From positions 144,252 through 208,251 of the forward strand of contig JAGXAQ010000003.1 of assembly GCA_018971485.1 (NCBI GenBank): DNA of 64,000 nucleotides, in the 5' to 3' direction. This DNA comes from Pseudomonadota bacterium (GTDB lineage Bacteria; Pseudomonadota; Gammaproteobacteria; Burkholderiales; REEB80). The notes beneath the pieces are model-generated. The model saw only the letters and a list, made by a program, of their open reading frames with translations. It searched no databases and was not told the DNA's origin. This document shows positions 17,644 to 28,213 of the stretch, one piece after another. Position numbers and translations under genes: made by a program. Within the stretch, counting starts at the first letter, position 1. Every line of letters starts with the position of its first letter.

Positions 17644-20600
17644 ATGCCGTTTAATCTTGCCGCACCTCAAGCAGGCCGAACCCTCCATTACAATCTAGAT
17701 GCGGGCTCAGCTGACGCTGCACTTATTGCACAGCTGGCACAAACTACTCAGCCAATTGTCATAATTTGCGCCGATTCACTACAGGCTCAAAGACTTAAAG
17801 AAGAAATAAGCTGGTTTGCTGAAAAACTTCAAATTTATTTATTTCCTGACTGGGAAACCCTTCCCTATGATCAGTTTTCCCCATATCAAGATCTAATCTC
17901 TGAACGTCTGGGCACCTTATATGAGACTCATCGTAATCATTGCGATATTTTAATAATTCCGGCCAGTACGGCTCTGTACAGACTTGTCCCAACTAATTGG
18001 CTTGCAGCACATACTTTTTTCCTTAAAACAGGAGAACATATTGATTTAAGTGCCCTAAAAAAACAAATGGGGCTTGCAGGCTATATTCATGTTACACAAG
18101 TCATTAAGCCAGGCGAATTCTCTTTTCGGGGGGGAATCATTGATTTGTTTCCTATGGGTTCAGGTGTGCCATATCGTCTTGATTTATTTGATGATCTACT
18201 CGAAAGTATACGAACTTTCGATGTGGATACACAGCGCACAATTTACCCCGTAAATGAAATTCGGTTGCTACCCGCAAAAGAATTCCCTCTAGACGAAACA
18301 TCCATTACACGATTTCGTCAAAACTGGAGAGATCGTTTTGAAGGTGATCCAAGTCGTTCAACACTCTATAAAGATGTAAGCGCAGGCTTAGCTCCTTTAG
18401 GGATCGAATATTACATTCCCCTGTTTTTTGAACAAACTAGTACCATTTTTGATTACATACCAAAAGAATCAAAAATTGTCTTGCATGATGATATAACTGT
18501 AGCCGTGGAAAATTTTTGGAAAGACACCCAATCCCGCTATCATTTTTTAAGGAGTGACCCTTTAAGGCCGGTGCTCCCACCTGACAACCTTTTTCTTCGG
18601 CCTGAGCAATTATTTTCTCATATCAAAACTTATCCCTGTGTTTCAATAACGCGACAAAAAAAAGTGTTAAAAGAATCTTTTGCAACTTCATTGCCAGATT
18701 TACACATTGATCGTCGCAATCATGACCCTTTATATCTGTTACGTTCATTCATACAACAATTTCAAGGTAGAATTTTTATCATTGCAGAATCTCTCGGCCG
18801 TCGCGAAACCATCCACCAGATGCTCGCTGAGCATCAAATGAACTTCCCCGTTTGTGAGTCCCTAGAGACATGGCATCAATTATCAACACATGTGCATATT
18901 GGGGTTGGCCCATTATCCAATGGATTCATTTTAGAATCGAATCAAGAAGCATACATAACAGAAGCAGAGCTTTATTCAACACAAGTACGACAAACAAGGC
19001 GACGTGAAGCTCAAAAACGTGCTAACGCTGATACAGTTATTCGAGATCTATCAGAACTTCGTATCCATGATCCTGTTGTTCACGAGTCTCATGGAATAGG
19101 ACGTTATCTAGGGCTGAAAACTCTTGATACTGGTGATGGCGATACAGAATTTCTTATTATTGAATATGCAGGAAATGACAAACTTTATGTTCCTGTAACC
19201 CAACTTGAAGTAATTAGCCGGTACTCCGGTGCCACATCAGATCAAGCTCCTCTTCATCGACTCGGATCTGGGCAATGGGAAAAAGCCCGTCAACGTGCAA
19301 CCAGGCAGGTTCATGATACAGCTGCCGAACTATTAGACCTATATGCAAAACGTGCTTTACGACAAGGGCATGCTTTTCAACTTGATTTAAATGAGTATGA
19401 GAGTTTTGCCTCCAGATTTGAATTTGAAGAAACCCCCGATCAAAATGCCGCCATCAATTCTGTAATCAGTGACATGCAATCTGGCAGACCGATGGATAGA
19501 CTGATTTGCGGGGATGTGGGGTTTGGTAAAACTGAGGTTGCCATGAGAGCTGCTTTTCTGGCTCTCATGAACGGGTATCAAGTCGCTGTCTTAGTCCCAA
19601 CAACACTTCTTGCAGAACAGCATTTCCAAAATTTTTCCGATCGTATGTCTGACTGGCCCGTTCGTATTGCTGAACTATCCAGATTCAAAACCACAAAAGA
19701 TATCAAAGAAGCTCTCGAAGGGATTAAATCCGGAAATATTGATCTGGTAATTGGGACCCATAGGCTGATTCAGAAAGACATCAAATTCAAGAATCTTGGC
19801 CTTGTAATCATTGATGAGGAACATCGGTTCGGGGTCAGGCAAAAAGAACGGCTTAAAGCTCTACGTGCTGAAGTAGATGTGCTAACGCTAACCGCCACGC
19901 CAATTCCTAGAACCTTATCTATGTCACTTGAAGGACTACGCGACTTTTCTGTTATTGCTACAGCTCCTCAAAAACGTCTCTCTATTAAGACGTTCGCATT
20001 GTCTTATTCAGAAGGGATAATAAGAGAAGCCATTCTAAGAGAAATCAAGCGTGGAGGACAAGTTTATTTTCTGCACAATGAAGTGGAAACTATTAGTCAT
20101 ATGCGCGCAAAACTTGAAACGATTATTCCTGAGGCACGTATTAGTATTGCCCATGGCCAAATGCCGGAAAGAGAGCTTGAACATGTAATGCGCGATTTCT
20201 ATCAGCAAAGATTCAACGTCCTGTTATGCACAACAATCATTGAAACAGGTATTGATATTCCTACTGCCAATACAATTATCATCAACAAGGCTGACCGGTT
20301 TGGTTTAGCTCAACTCCATCAACTCAGGGGCAGGGTTGGCCGCTCTCATCATCAAGCTTATGCGTATCTACTAGTCAATGATATACAATCGCTAACACGC
20401 CAAGCAAAACAGCGACTAGATGCAATCCAGATTATGGAAGATTTGGGAGCAGGATTTCACCTTGCTATGCATGATATGGAAATTCGAGGAGCTGGTGAAC
20501 TCTTAGGCGATTCACAAAGCGGCAACATGCAAGAAGTCGGTTTTACCTTATATATGGACATGCTTAGTCGTGCCATTCGTTCGCTGCGCCAAGGAAACCT

Positions 20601-21057
20601 CACCGAAGAAATCGACCTTTCCCATCCCGTGACTGAAATTAATTTACACTTACCAGCTTTATTACCAGCAGACTATTGCGGAGATACCCATGAACGCCTT
20701 GTCATCTATAAACGTCTGGCGAGTTGTACTACCAGCGAGTCAATTGATAGCATTCATGAGGAACTCATCGATCGTTTTGGATTACCCCCTGCGCCTACAA
20801 GCACGCTTATTGAAATGTACCGCTTACGAATTCAGGCTCAAGAATTAGGCATTCTCAAGATTGATGCTGGTTCAGAGCAAATTGACTTTCAGTTTAAATC
20901 CAACCCCAAAATTGAACCCATTCGAATTATAGAATTAGTTCAAACTAACCGAAACTACAAATTAAATGGCCAGGACAAGTTAAAAATAACCTATCCAACT
21001 ACCGAACCAGATAGCCGAATTGCAGCTATTCATGAAATCATTAAAAAATTAAGCTAA
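17644..21057 (+). CDS. mfd: Transcription-repair coupling factor
   Basis: Mfd removes RNA polymerase stalled at DNA lesions and recruits UvrA. The 1137 residues have the complete architecture: UvrB-like N-terminal module (FPDWETLPYDQFSPYQDLISERL), RNA polymerase interaction domain (HDPVVHESHGIGRYLGL, near residue 480), RecG-like translocase with Walker A GDVGFGKTEVAMRAAF, DEEH box in IIDEEHRFGVRQKE, TATPIPRTLSMS, and a C-terminal TRCF domain. Length is typical. It is transcribed alone, with inverted repeats in its promoter region. Confidence 0.98.
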   Translation: MPFNLAAPQAGRTLHYNLDAGSADAALIAQLAQTTQPIVIICADSLQAQRLKEEISWFAEKLQIYLFPDWETLPYDQFSPYQDLISERLGTLYETHRNHCDILIIPASTALYRLVPTNWLAAHTFFLKTGEHIDLSALKKQMGLAGYIHVTQVIKPGEFSFRGGIIDLFPMGSGVPYRLDLFDDLLESIRTFDVDTQRTIYPVNEIRLLPAKEFPLDETSITRFRQNWRDRFEGDPSRSTLYKDVSAGLAPLGIEYYIPLFFEQTSTIFDYIPKESKIVLHDDITVAVENFWKDTQSRYHFLRSDPLRPVLPPDNLFLRPEQLFSHIKTYPCVSITRQKKVLKESFATSLPDLHIDRRNHDPLYLLRSFIQQFQGRIFIIAESLGRRETIHQMLAEHQMNFPVCESLETWHQLSTHVHIGVGPLSNGFILESNQEAYITEAELYSTQVRQTRRREAQKRANADTVIRDLSELRIHDPVVHESHGIGRYLGLKTLDTGDGDTEFLIIEYAGNDKLYVPVTQLEVISRYSGATSDQAPLHRLGSGQWEKARQRATRQVHDTAAELLDLYAKRALRQGHAFQLDLNEYESFASRFEFEETPDQNAAINSVISDMQSGRPMDRLICGDVGFGKTEVAMRAAFLALMNGYQVAVLVPTTLLAEQHFQNFSDRMSDWPVRIAELSRFKTTKDIKEALEGIKSGNIDLVIGTHRLIQKDIKFKNLGLVIIDEEHRFGVRQKERLKALRAEVDVLTLTATPIPRTLSMSLEGLRDFSVIATAPQKRLSIKTFALSYSEGIIREAILREIKRGGQVYFLHNEVETISHMRAKLETIIPEARISIAHGQMPERELEHVMRDFYQQRFNVLLCTTIIETGIDIPTANTIIINKADRFGLAQLHQLRGRVGRSHHQAYAYLLVNDIQSLTRQAKQRLDAIQIMEDLGAGFHLAMHDMEIRGAGELLGDSQSGNMQEVGFTLYMDMLSRAIRSLRQGNLTEEIDLSHPVTEINLHLPALLPADYCGDTHERLVIYKRLASCTTSESIDSIHEELIDRFGLPPAPTSTLIEMYRLRIQAQELGILKIDAGSEQIDFQFKSNPKIEPIRIIELVQTNRNYKLNGQDKLKITYPTTEPDSRIAAIHEIIKKLS

Positions 21058-21171
21058 TAAAGTTCCACACAGATGTTTATCAAAAAGTTAAGGGATTACT
21101 CATAGCAATCTAGGCTTCTTGATGAAAATTACCTTAAACTAAGAGTGCAAAAAAATACGGGGGAAGACTCA

Positions 21172-22011
21172 ATGCATTGGGTAATTCAAGGAGAAGAAAT
21201 TTATACGCAGGATCTCAAGACACTTGCCAAGTTAAGCCAGGCAAAAGGTATCCAAAAAATTTATGATACGGCTTTTTGTCTCATGGCAAGCCAACCCAAT
21301 CAAGAAATTCCAGAATACTGCCAGAAAAGACGACTAGATTGTGCATATGTTGTAGAAGAACACTACCTGTCAGACTTTAAACTCGCGGTATTTGATATGG
21401 ACTCAACACTTATCTGCAATGAATGCATAGATGAAATGGCTGAGATCATGGGCATACGAGATGTAATCAGTACAATAACCGAAAAAGCTATGAACGGCGA
21501 TATTCCCTATAAAGAAAGTCTTTTGTCTAGACTTAAAGCCTTGTCCGGTTTAGACGAGGCTTTAATTGAAAAAGTGGCACAATCAAAAATCCGAATTGTA
21601 AATGGGGCACAAAAACTCCTTTCGACCCTACATCAACAAAAAGTGGAAACAGCAATTATTACCGGTGGTTTTTTCCAGTTTGCTAGGCATGTTGCCCAAC
21701 ATCTCAATATTAAAAGGATTATCTGCAATCAACTTGTATTTACCAACGGAAAAATGAACGGCAATCTAACCGGGCCTTTTATTGACAGTGCTGCTAAAGC
21801 GAAAGCCCTTCTAGCGCTATGTGAAGAACTTAAAATTAATCCTAAACAAACTATAGCTATTGGTGATGGAGCTAATGATATTGATCTCATCCAGACATCT
21901 GGCACAGGTATTGCCTTTCATGCAAAACCAATCCTACGGAATATAGCAACGCACCATCTTGATTTTGTTGGGCTAGACGGAGTCTTGGCAATTTACCCAC
22001 CCCAAAACTAG
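21172..22011 (+). CDS. serB: Phosphoserine phosphatase
   Basis: SerB performs the last step of serine synthesis. The HAD motifs are clear: VFDMDSTLICNECIDEMAE (nucleophile Asp in DMDST), ITGGFFQFARHVA, and AIGDGANDIDLI. The ATG at 21172 is preceded by GGGGGA at an ideal distance and gives 279 residues; the GTG at 21145 is less likely. The gene ends 4 bp from the convergent iscX stop. Confidence 0.95.
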   Translation: MHWVIQGEEIYTQDLKTLAKLSQAKGIQKIYDTAFCLMASQPNQEIPEYCQKRRLDCAYVVEEHYLSDFKLAVFDMDSTLICNECIDEMAEIMGIRDVISTITEKAMNGDIPYKESLLSRLKALSGLDEALIEKVAQSKIRIVNGAQKLLSTLHQQKVETAIITGGFFQFARHVAQHLNIKRIICNQLVFTNGKMNGNLTGPFIDSAAKAKALLALCEELKINPKQTIAIGDGANDIDLIQTSGTGIAFHAKPILRNIATHHLDFVGLDGVLAIYPPQN

Positions 22012-22015
22012 TCTA

Positions 22016-22213
22016 TTACATTTCTTCAATCCATGCCATTTGAATGGCTTCCAAAATTTTTTCTCCTGAATGTTCAGGAATATCATCAAATTCAGGCAAC
22101 TGGATGATCCATGAAAACAAATCTGTAAATCTAACATACTGGGGATCTACATCAGGGTAGCGATCTGCAAGTGCCTGAGCAATCGAAAAAGTATCTGTCC
22201 AATTTAGTTTCAT
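22016..22213 (-). CDS. iscX: Fe-S assembly protein IscX
   Basis: A 65-residue acidic protein typical of IscX (YfhJ): MKLNWTDTFSIAQALADRYPD, YVRFTDLFSWI, LPEFDD and the final IQMAWIEEM. IscX binds IscS and iron and modulates cluster assembly. It is the last gene of the isc operon, 14 bp after fdx, the normal place for it. Confidence 0.95.
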   Translation of the reverse strand: MKLNWTDTFSIAQALADRYPDVDPQYVRFTDLFSWIIQLPEFDDIPEHSGEKILEAIQMAWIEEM

Positions 22214-22227
22214 TTTACTAATACTCC

Positions 22228-22569
22228 CTAATGATCACCTTCTTTAACCATATTAATGGTATACCTTGGTATTTCAATAACCAACTCATCTTCACCAAGC
22301 AAGGCCTGACAACCCAGTCGTGAATCGGGATCAAGGCCCCATGCACGGTCCAACATATCATCTTCTGCTTCACTAGGTCCCTCAAGGGAATCATAACCAT
22401 CTCGAACATACACATGACAAGTTGTACAGGCACATGATTTTTCACATGCATGTTCCAATTCCACTCCATTTTCAAGAAGCGTATCACATACTGTAATTCC
22501 AGGTTTTCCTTCAATCACAAGCCCTTCCGGGCAAAGAACAGGATGGGGCAAAACAATTACCTGAGTCAT
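22228..22569 (-). CDS. fdx: Isc-type 2Fe-2S ferredoxin
   Basis: The adrenodoxin-type ferredoxin of the ISC system supplies electrons for cluster building. In the 113 residues the cluster cysteines are C42, C48, C51 and C87, at the same positions as in E. coli Fdx; C46 is a conserved additional cysteine. The segment ENGVELEHACEKSCACTTCH shows the arrangement. It lies 4 bp downstream of hscA and 14 bp before iscX. Confidence 0.96.
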   Translation of the reverse strand: MTQVIVLPHPVLCPEGLVIEGKPGITVCDTLLENGVELEHACEKSCACTTCHVYVRDGYDSLEGPSEAEDDMLDRAWGLDPDSRLGCQALLGEDELVIEIPRYTINMVKEGDH

Positions 22570-22573
22570 AAAT

Positions 22574-24436
22574 TTATCTTTCTATCTCACTGATATGCTG
22601 GCCTTTCAATACTGAACGCACGCCTGCATCCATGCGTCTTGAAGCGAATGAAAATGTAACACGATTAATATTCTCCAGATTTTTACGGATATCAGCTATA
22701 TCACCAACCTTTAAAGCCGTATCTAATAATTCAAGCGCATGAATAATATTTAATTCTTCATCTGGTAAAAGTAAGTCTGAGGCCTCTTTAAGGGCTCTCG
22801 TCACTGATTCCTTTAATCCTAAGGCTTCTACTTCAACCTCACGTCTAGCTCGAGCCTGCATATCTTCTTCAGCATGTACATGAGAACTACGTAACATTGT
22901 AGTAATCTCCTCATCTGTTAGCCCATAAGAAGGTTTAACTGTTATCGCAGTACTAAGGCCCGTATTCAATTCTGACGCAGAGACATTCAATAGGCCATCA
23001 GCATCCACATCAAAAGATACCCGGACTCGAGCAGCCCCAGCAACCATGGCCGGTATACCCCTCAATTCAAAACGTGCCAAAGATCGGCAATCAGAAACCA
23101 ATTCACGCTCACCTTGCACAACATGCAAACTAATAGCCGTCTGACCATCACGAAATGTAGTAAAATCCTGCGCCCTAGAAATAGGTAACGTACTATTTCT
23201 AGATATAATCTTTTCAGTAAGTCCACCCATCGTTTCAAGCCCTAAGGATAACGGGAGAACATCCAGTAACAACCAGTCATCAGATACATCATTTCCTATT
23301 AATTTATTGGCCTGCCTTGCTGCACCCAAAGCTACGACTTGGTCGGGATCCAGATTATTTAACGGTGTAGTTTTAAAGAACTCTGCAGCTAATCGCTGAA
23401 CTTGTGGCATTCGGGTCGCCCCACCAACCATAACTACCCCTGTAATATCCTGCACTGTCAACCGCGCGTCCCTCATCGCTCGCTTTAAAGGTGACAGCAT
23501 TCGATTCAGAAATGGCTTAGAGAGGGCCTCAAAATCAGAAATATTAATTTTTAAATCAATCTGTTGCTCTAATAACCGAAACTGAAATATAGCTTCTGGA
23601 TTTTTCGAAAGGGCTTCTTTAGCTGTACGTGCAATTTTCAATAGCTGACGTTTAACCTCAACAGGTATCACATAAGGTTCCAACTGTTTTACCCATTGTT
23701 CAGCAATCAAACGATCAAAATCATCACCTCCAAGTGCCGAGTCCCCACTTGTTGCCAACACTTCAAATACATCACGCCGCAACCTTAAAATAGAAATATC
23801 AAAAGTACCCCCTCCTAAATCAAAAATTGCGTAAGTACCTTCTGCCCCTTCATCCAGACCATAAGCAACAGCAGCAGCTGTCGGCTCATTCAATAGGCGT
23901 AGTACATCAAGACCGGCCAACTTTGCCGCATCCCGTGTTGCTAAGCGTTGTGCCTCATCAAAATATGCTGGCACTGTAATTACAGCGCCACCAACCGGGC
24001 CACCTAAAAAATCTTCTGCACGTAACCTTAAAGCCTTCAAAATCTCTGCTGATACTTCAACAGGGGAAACCTCTTTATAATCGGTAATAATTCGAACCAT
24101 TCCTGGCGCATCACGCAAGCGATCCATTTGCACACAAGAAAACTCAATATCCTCAATTCCTCGACCCATATACCGCTTAACGGACAAGATGGTATTGAAA
24201 GGATCGGTATCCTGATATAACACTGCCTTGCGGCCTACCACACATTCATCAACTCCAAGATAGCGTACGACTGATGGCAACAAAACTTCACCGGCCTCAT
24301 CACTTAGAACAGTGGATTTACCACTAATAACCGTAGCAACAAGAGAATGAGTCGTTCCTAAATCAATTCCTACAGCCAGTTTTCTTTGATGAGGCAAAGG
24401 GGATTGGCCGGGTTCTGAAATCTGTAACAATGCCAT
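22574..24436 (-). CDS. hscA: Fe-S cluster assembly chaperone HscA (Hsp70 family)
   Basis: HscA is the specialised Hsp70 that, with HscB, acts on IscU to release its cluster. The 620 residues carry the ATPase signature VGIDLGTTHSLVATV, YAIFDLGGGTFDIS and VVMVGGATRMPQV, then a substrate-binding domain. The short N-terminal extension MALLQISEPGQSPLPHQRKL resembles E. coli HscA. It follows hscB by 3 bp. Its client motif LPPVK is present in the IscU of this operon. Confidence 0.97.
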   Translation of the reverse strand: MALLQISEPGQSPLPHQRKLAVGIDLGTTHSLVATVISGKSTVLSDEAGEVLLPSVVRYLGVDECVVGRKAVLYQDTDPFNTILSVKRYMGRGIEDIEFSCVQMDRLRDAPGMVRIITDYKEVSPVEVSAEILKALRLRAEDFLGGPVGGAVITVPAYFDEAQRLATRDAAKLAGLDVLRLLNEPTAAAVAYGLDEGAEGTYAIFDLGGGTFDISILRLRRDVFEVLATSGDSALGGDDFDRLIAEQWVKQLEPYVIPVEVKRQLLKIARTAKEALSKNPEAIFQFRLLEQQIDLKINISDFEALSKPFLNRMLSPLKRAMRDARLTVQDITGVVMVGGATRMPQVQRLAAEFFKTTPLNNLDPDQVVALGAARQANKLIGNDVSDDWLLLDVLPLSLGLETMGGLTEKIISRNSTLPISRAQDFTTFRDGQTAISLHVVQGERELVSDCRSLARFELRGIPAMVAGAARVRVSFDVDADGLLNVSASELNTGLSTAITVKPSYGLTDEEITTMLRSSHVHAEEDMQARARREVEVEALGLKESVTRALKEASDLLLPDEELNIIHALELLDTALKVGDIADIRKNLENINRVTFSFASRRMDAGVRSVLKGQHISEIER

Positions 24437-24439
24437 TTA

Positions 24440-24970
24440 CTACTCCAGTTGCTCAACTGAGTCTTTTATTTCTTTCTCGAGGCGCTGAAAAAAGCGAAGC
24501 TTTCTCACTTCCAAAATTGCGTCAATGTAATTCTGCTTATCGTCAATGAATTGACCCAGCCTATCTTCACCAGCACTATAAAGTTCATATAATTGTTGAA
24601 GTAACGAATTAAGTTCATTGATATTGTTTGATGATATCGCCTCTTCAATATTCTCTCTCCATATCATTTGTTCCATCAGGAAACCCTCTGGCATAAATGT
24701 ATCCGTTTCTTCTTTTGTATCAAATCCATGTAAAGCAAGAAGATAACGTGCACGATCAAGTGGATTGCGTAGAGTAGTAAAGGCTTCATTCACATACACT
24801 GCCCATTGCATGGCTATGCGTTTATCTTGGGCTGAACCTTGAACATGCCGATCCGGGTGAACCATATTTTGAATATTTCGCCAGGCTTCACTCATCTGAT
24901 TGCTATCAAGACGGAATTTTACAGGTAAGTTAAACAACTCAAAATAATTGCTACTAAAATTGATAGACAT
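24440..24970 (-). CDS. hscB: Fe-S cluster co-chaperone HscB
   Basis: HscB is the J-domain partner of HscA. The J domain begins NYFELFNLPVKFRLD and has the HPD triad (residues 38-40 in VHPDRHV), followed by the NEAFTTLRNPLDRARYLL helix and a C-terminal three-helix part that binds IscU. From the ATG at 24970 it has 176 residues, the family norm; an in-frame start at 25006 would add 12 unlike residues. It lies between iscA and hscA. Confidence 0.95.
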   Translation of the reverse strand: MSINFSSNYFELFNLPVKFRLDSNQMSEAWRNIQNMVHPDRHVQGSAQDKRIAMQWAVYVNEAFTTLRNPLDRARYLLALHGFDTKEETDTFMPEGFLMEQMIWRENIEEAISSNNINELNSLLQQLYELYSAGEDRLGQFIDDKQNYIDAILEVRKLRFFQRLEKEIKDSVEQLE

Positions 24971-25036
24971 ACTCACTGTCACAATTGACACAAGCCCATA
25001 TGACAAGTCTAGGGCCTGTTTTGTTTTTATGATGGA

Positions 25037-25360
25037 CTAAATGTTAAAGCTTTCGCCACACCCACACTGATTCTTTACATTTGGATTATTAAACTTGAAA
25101 CCCTCATTCAAACCCTCACGAGTATAGTCAAGTTCAGTTCCATCGAGATATACCAAGCTTTTGGGATCAACAAGGATTTTTACCCCGTTGGTCTCAAATA
25201 CCGCATCCCCAGCATTCTCATTGTCAGCAAACTCCAAGGTGTAAGCCATTCCTGAGCAACCACTTGTGCGAACACCAATTCGAAGACCAATTCCCTTCCC
25301 TCTGCGCTCAATATGGCGAATAACATGTTTTGCAGCATTTTTAGTTAACATAATCCCCAT
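25037..25360 (-). CDS. iscA: Iron-sulfur assembly scaffold/carrier IscA
   Basis: An A-type carrier of 107 residues with the three conserved cysteines at the E. coli positions: C35 in [10 protein letters not shown] and C99/C101 in NQCGCGESF. It delivers clusters or iron to apo-targets. It begins 15 bp after iscU and sits in the standard order iscU-iscA-hscB. Confidence 0.97.
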   Translation of the reverse strand: MGIMLTKNAAKHVIRHIERRGKGIGLRIGVRTSGCSGMAYTLEFADNENAGDAVFETNGVKILVDPKSLVYLDGTELDYTREGLNEGFKFNNPNVKNQCGCGESFNI

Positions 25361-25375
25361 ACTACCTACCTCCTA

Positions 25376-25792
25376 CTATTCGTTGTTCGCCTTAGCAGAC
25401 AGCAATGACTGGCCATCATATTTACTACGATAATCCTCTATAGCAGCCTTAATAGCATCCTCAGCCAAAATAGAGCAATGTATTTTTACTGGGGGTAATG
25501 CCAGTTCTTCCGCAATCTCAGTATTGCGAATCGTCATTGCTTCATCAAGTGTCTTACCCTTGATCCATTCAGTTACCAATGAACTGGATGCAATTGCGGA
25601 ACCACATCCATAGGTTTTAAAACGGGCATCCTCAATTACACCATCAGTATTTACCTTGATCTGTAATTTCATAACATCTCCACAAGCAGGTGCCCCAACC
25701 ATGCCAGTTGCCACGCCCTGCTCATTTTTGTCAAAAGATCCAACATTGCGTGGATTCTCATAATGTTGCAATACCTTATCACTGTAGGCCAT
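25376..25792 (-). CDS. iscU: Fe-S cluster scaffold protein IscU
   Basis: IscU is the scaffold on which 2Fe-2S clusters form. Of its 138 residues, C37, D39, C63 and C106 match the E. coli cluster ligands exactly, and the HscA recognition motif LPPVK is at 99-103. The C-terminus is slightly longer than in E. coli (SLLSAKANNE). It follows iscS by 23 bp. Confidence 0.98.
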   Translation of the reverse strand: MAYSDKVLQHYENPRNVGSFDKNEQGVATGMVGAPACGDVMKLQIKVNTDGVIEDARFKTYGCGSAIASSSLVTEWIKGKTLDEAMTIRNTEIAEELALPPVKIHCSILAEDAIKAAIEDYRSKYDGQSLLSAKANNE

Positions 25793-25815
25793 TACTATCT
25801 CCTAAAAACCTATTT

Positions 25816-27039
25816 TTAATGTGCTGCCCACTGAACCTTGTCAAGATCAACCCCATCCTTGAACATTTCCCAAAGAGGCGACATCTCACGTAACCTATTA
25901 ATTTTTTTTCTAATTAAATCAATTGCAAAGTCAATCTCAGCTTCAGTAGTAAACCGACCGATACTAAAACGAATAGAGCTATGGGCAAGCTCATCATTCC
26001 GACCCAAAGCACGCAGCACATAAGAAGGCTCTAGTGATGCCGAAGTGCATGCTGAACCACTAGAAACGGCTAATTCTTTAATAGCCATAATCAATGACTC
26101 GCCTTCTACAAAATTAAAGCTGATATTAATATTATGGGGAACCCGTTTGACTAAATCCCCGTTAACATAGGTTTCCTCAATTTGAGTCAATCCATCAAGT
26201 AACCGATCACGTAAATAGCGAATCCGCTCATTCTCACTATTCATCTCTTCACGAGCCAATCTAAAAGCTTCTCCCATTCCTACTATCTGATGAGTTGCAA
26301 GCGTTCCAGATCTTAGACCGCGTTCATGGCCTCCACCATGCATCTGACCTTCCAGCCGCACACGTGGCTTACGACGTACATACAAGGCACCAATTCCTTT
26401 TGGCCCATATGTTTTATGGGCTGAAAAACTCATGAGATCAACTTGCATAAGCTGAAGATCTATATTTACTTTCCCTGTTGCCTGAGCAGCATCCACATGA
26501 AACAGAACACCTTTTGTTCTGCAAATTTCACCCAATTCAGCAATAGGTTGAATAACTCCAATCTCATTATTAACCATCATAATCGATGCTAAAATCGTAT
26601 CAGATCTCAATGCCGCCCGAAAAACGTCCAATGAAACCAGCCCATTTTTCTCAACATCTAAGTAAGTTACCTCATAGCCTTCTCGCTCCAATTCGCGCAT
26701 TGTATCAAGAACTGCTTTATGTTCAGTTTTTTGCGTTATTAGATGCCGTCCTTTACCTTTATGAAAATGAGCGGCACCCTTAATGGCCAGATTATTTGAT
26801 TCAGTTGCGCCTGAAGTCCAAATGATTTCCCGTGAGTCACATTTAACAAGCGCTGCAACCTCATTTCGTGCATTCTCAACCGCTTTTTCAGCAGTCCATC
26901 CATATGCATGGGACCGGCTTGCAGGATTGCCAAAAAATTCAGTTAAATAAGGAACCATCTTCTCGGCCACCCTTGGGTCAACTGGAGTGGTTGCAGAATA
27001 ATCCAGATAAATCGGCAAATTTACCGCTTTTTGTTCCAT
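25816..27039 (-). CDS. iscS: Cysteine desulfurase IscS
   Basis: This PLP enzyme takes sulfur from cysteine for clusters and tRNA thiolation. The 407 residues begin with [21 protein letters not shown] and show [16 protein letters not shown], the PLP lysine in [16 protein letters not shown], and the mobile catalytic cysteine in [21 protein letters not shown]. It is the group I IscS proper: close to E. coli in length and placed directly before iscU. A second desulfurase gene lies just upstream. Confidence 0.97.
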   Translation of the reverse strand: MEQKAVNLPIYLDYSATTPVDPRVAEKMVPYLTEFFGNPASRSHAYGWTAEKAVENARNEVAALVKCDSREIIWTSGATESNNLAIKGAAHFHKGKGRHLITQKTEHKAVLDTMRELEREGYEVTYLDVEKNGLVSLDVFRAALRSDTILASIMMVNNEIGVIQPIAELGEICRTKGVLFHVDAAQATGKVNIDLQLMQVDLMSFSAHKTYGPKGIGALYVRRKPRVRLEGQMHGGGHERGLRSGTLATHQIVGMGEAFRLAREEMNSENERIRYLRDRLLDGLTQIEETYVNGDLVKRVPHNINISFNFVEGESLIMAIKELAVSSGSACTSASLEPSYVLRALGRNDELAHSSIRFSIGRFTTEAEIDFAIDLIRKKINRLREMSPLWEMFKDGVDLDKVQWAAH

Positions 27040-27060
27040 TTCTAAATATCCTTAATTTAA

Positions 27061-28194
27061 TCAAATACAAGCAGTATCCATACCCATAGTTAAGAGGCAT
27101 TGTGTCATGACAGAAAGCAGCTTTTCTACATCAGATTTAATGTTTTGCTTTCCAAAGCTAACTCGAATAGCCCCACGGGCTAAAGATTCAGAAATACCCA
27201 TTGCGCCAAGAACAGATGAAGGCTCTGTTTTTCCTGAAGAGCAAGCAGATCCAGTCGCCACACAAAAACCAAAGTCATTTAGCCTAGATGCTAATTTTGG
27301 ACCATCTATTCCTTCAAAGGCAAAGTAACTGGTATTAGCCACACGGGGACTTCCTTTACCAAAAATCTGCCCGCCTAAAGCTAAAACACCATTTTCCAGT
27401 TGATCGCGATACTCACCTAACCGATTCGTCAGACTCAAATTTTCCACTGCAAGTTTACTGGCTTCAGCAAAACCAACAATGGCTGCAACATTTTCTGTGC
27501 CCGCTCTTAAACCACGCTCCTGGCTTCCTCCGGTTAAAACTGGCATCAGATCAATTCCTTCGCGCACAATTAAGGCGCCCACACCCTTAGGACCATAAAT
27601 CTTATGACCAGCAATAGACAAGGCATCTACCCCAAGGGAATTAAAATCCACAGAAATTTTTCCAAAAGCCTGCACTGCATCTGTATGAACAAAAGCACCA
27701 AACTTCTTGCCTAATCTGGCAATTTCGGATACAGGTTGCAACACACCGGTTTCATTATTTGCAAGCATAACCGAAATCAATCCTGACTTTTGCTTAAGCA
27801 TGCGCTCTAAATCTTCTAAATCGACAAGGCCCGCTTCATTCACCCTTGGCATCAATAACTTCCAACCTGCCCATGCAAGCTCATGAGCAGGTACACGAAC
27901 ACTAGCGTGTTCTATAGGGCTAACTATTAATTGAGAAGCCGGTAATAAGGCTGATAGTCCCTTCAAGGCCAAATTATTTGATTCTGTTCCTCCTGAAGTA
28001 AACACAACTTGCTTGGGATGAACATTAAAAACCATAGCCACTTTATGGCGGGCCTCATCTAAAGCAGCTCTTGCCCTACGTCCCGATTGATGAAGACTTG
28101 AAGCATTACCATATATTTGGCAAAAAAAAGGAGACATAGCTTCAAACACAGCTTCATCAACAGGTGTTGTTGCATTATAATCAAAATAAATCAT
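27061..28194 (-). CDS. Second cysteine desulfurase, NifS/IscS-like
   Basis: A 377-residue PLP cysteine desulfurase, clearly a paralogue of the adjacent IscS: MIYFDYNATTPVDEAVFEAM, FTSGGTESNNLALKG, PLP lysine in IAGHKIYGPKGVGAL, and catalytic Cys in ATGSACSSGKTEPSSVL. It lies between iscR (19 bp) and iscS (21 bp) in the same operon. Such doubled desulfurases before iscU are known in several beta- and gammaproteobacteria. Whether it feeds IscU or another sulfur acceptor cannot be read from the sequence. Confidence 0.94.
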   Translation of the reverse strand: MIYFDYNATTPVDEAVFEAMSPFFCQIYGNASSLHQSGRRARAALDEARHKVAMVFNVHPKQVVFTSGGTESNNLALKGLSALLPASQLIVSPIEHASVRVPAHELAWAGWKLLMPRVNEAGLVDLEDLERMLKQKSGLISVMLANNETGVLQPVSEIARLGKKFGAFVHTDAVQAFGKISVDFNSLGVDALSIAGHKIYGPKGVGALIVREGIDLMPVLTGGSQERGLRAGTENVAAIVGFAEASKLAVENLSLTNRLGEYRDQLENGVLALGGQIFGKGSPRVANTSYFAFEGIDGPKLASRLNDFGFCVATGSACSSGKTEPSSVLGAMGISESLARGAIRVSFGKQNIKSDVEKLLSVMTQCLLTMGMDTACI

Positions 28195-28213
28195 AGCGTT
28201 ATCATTAAAAATT

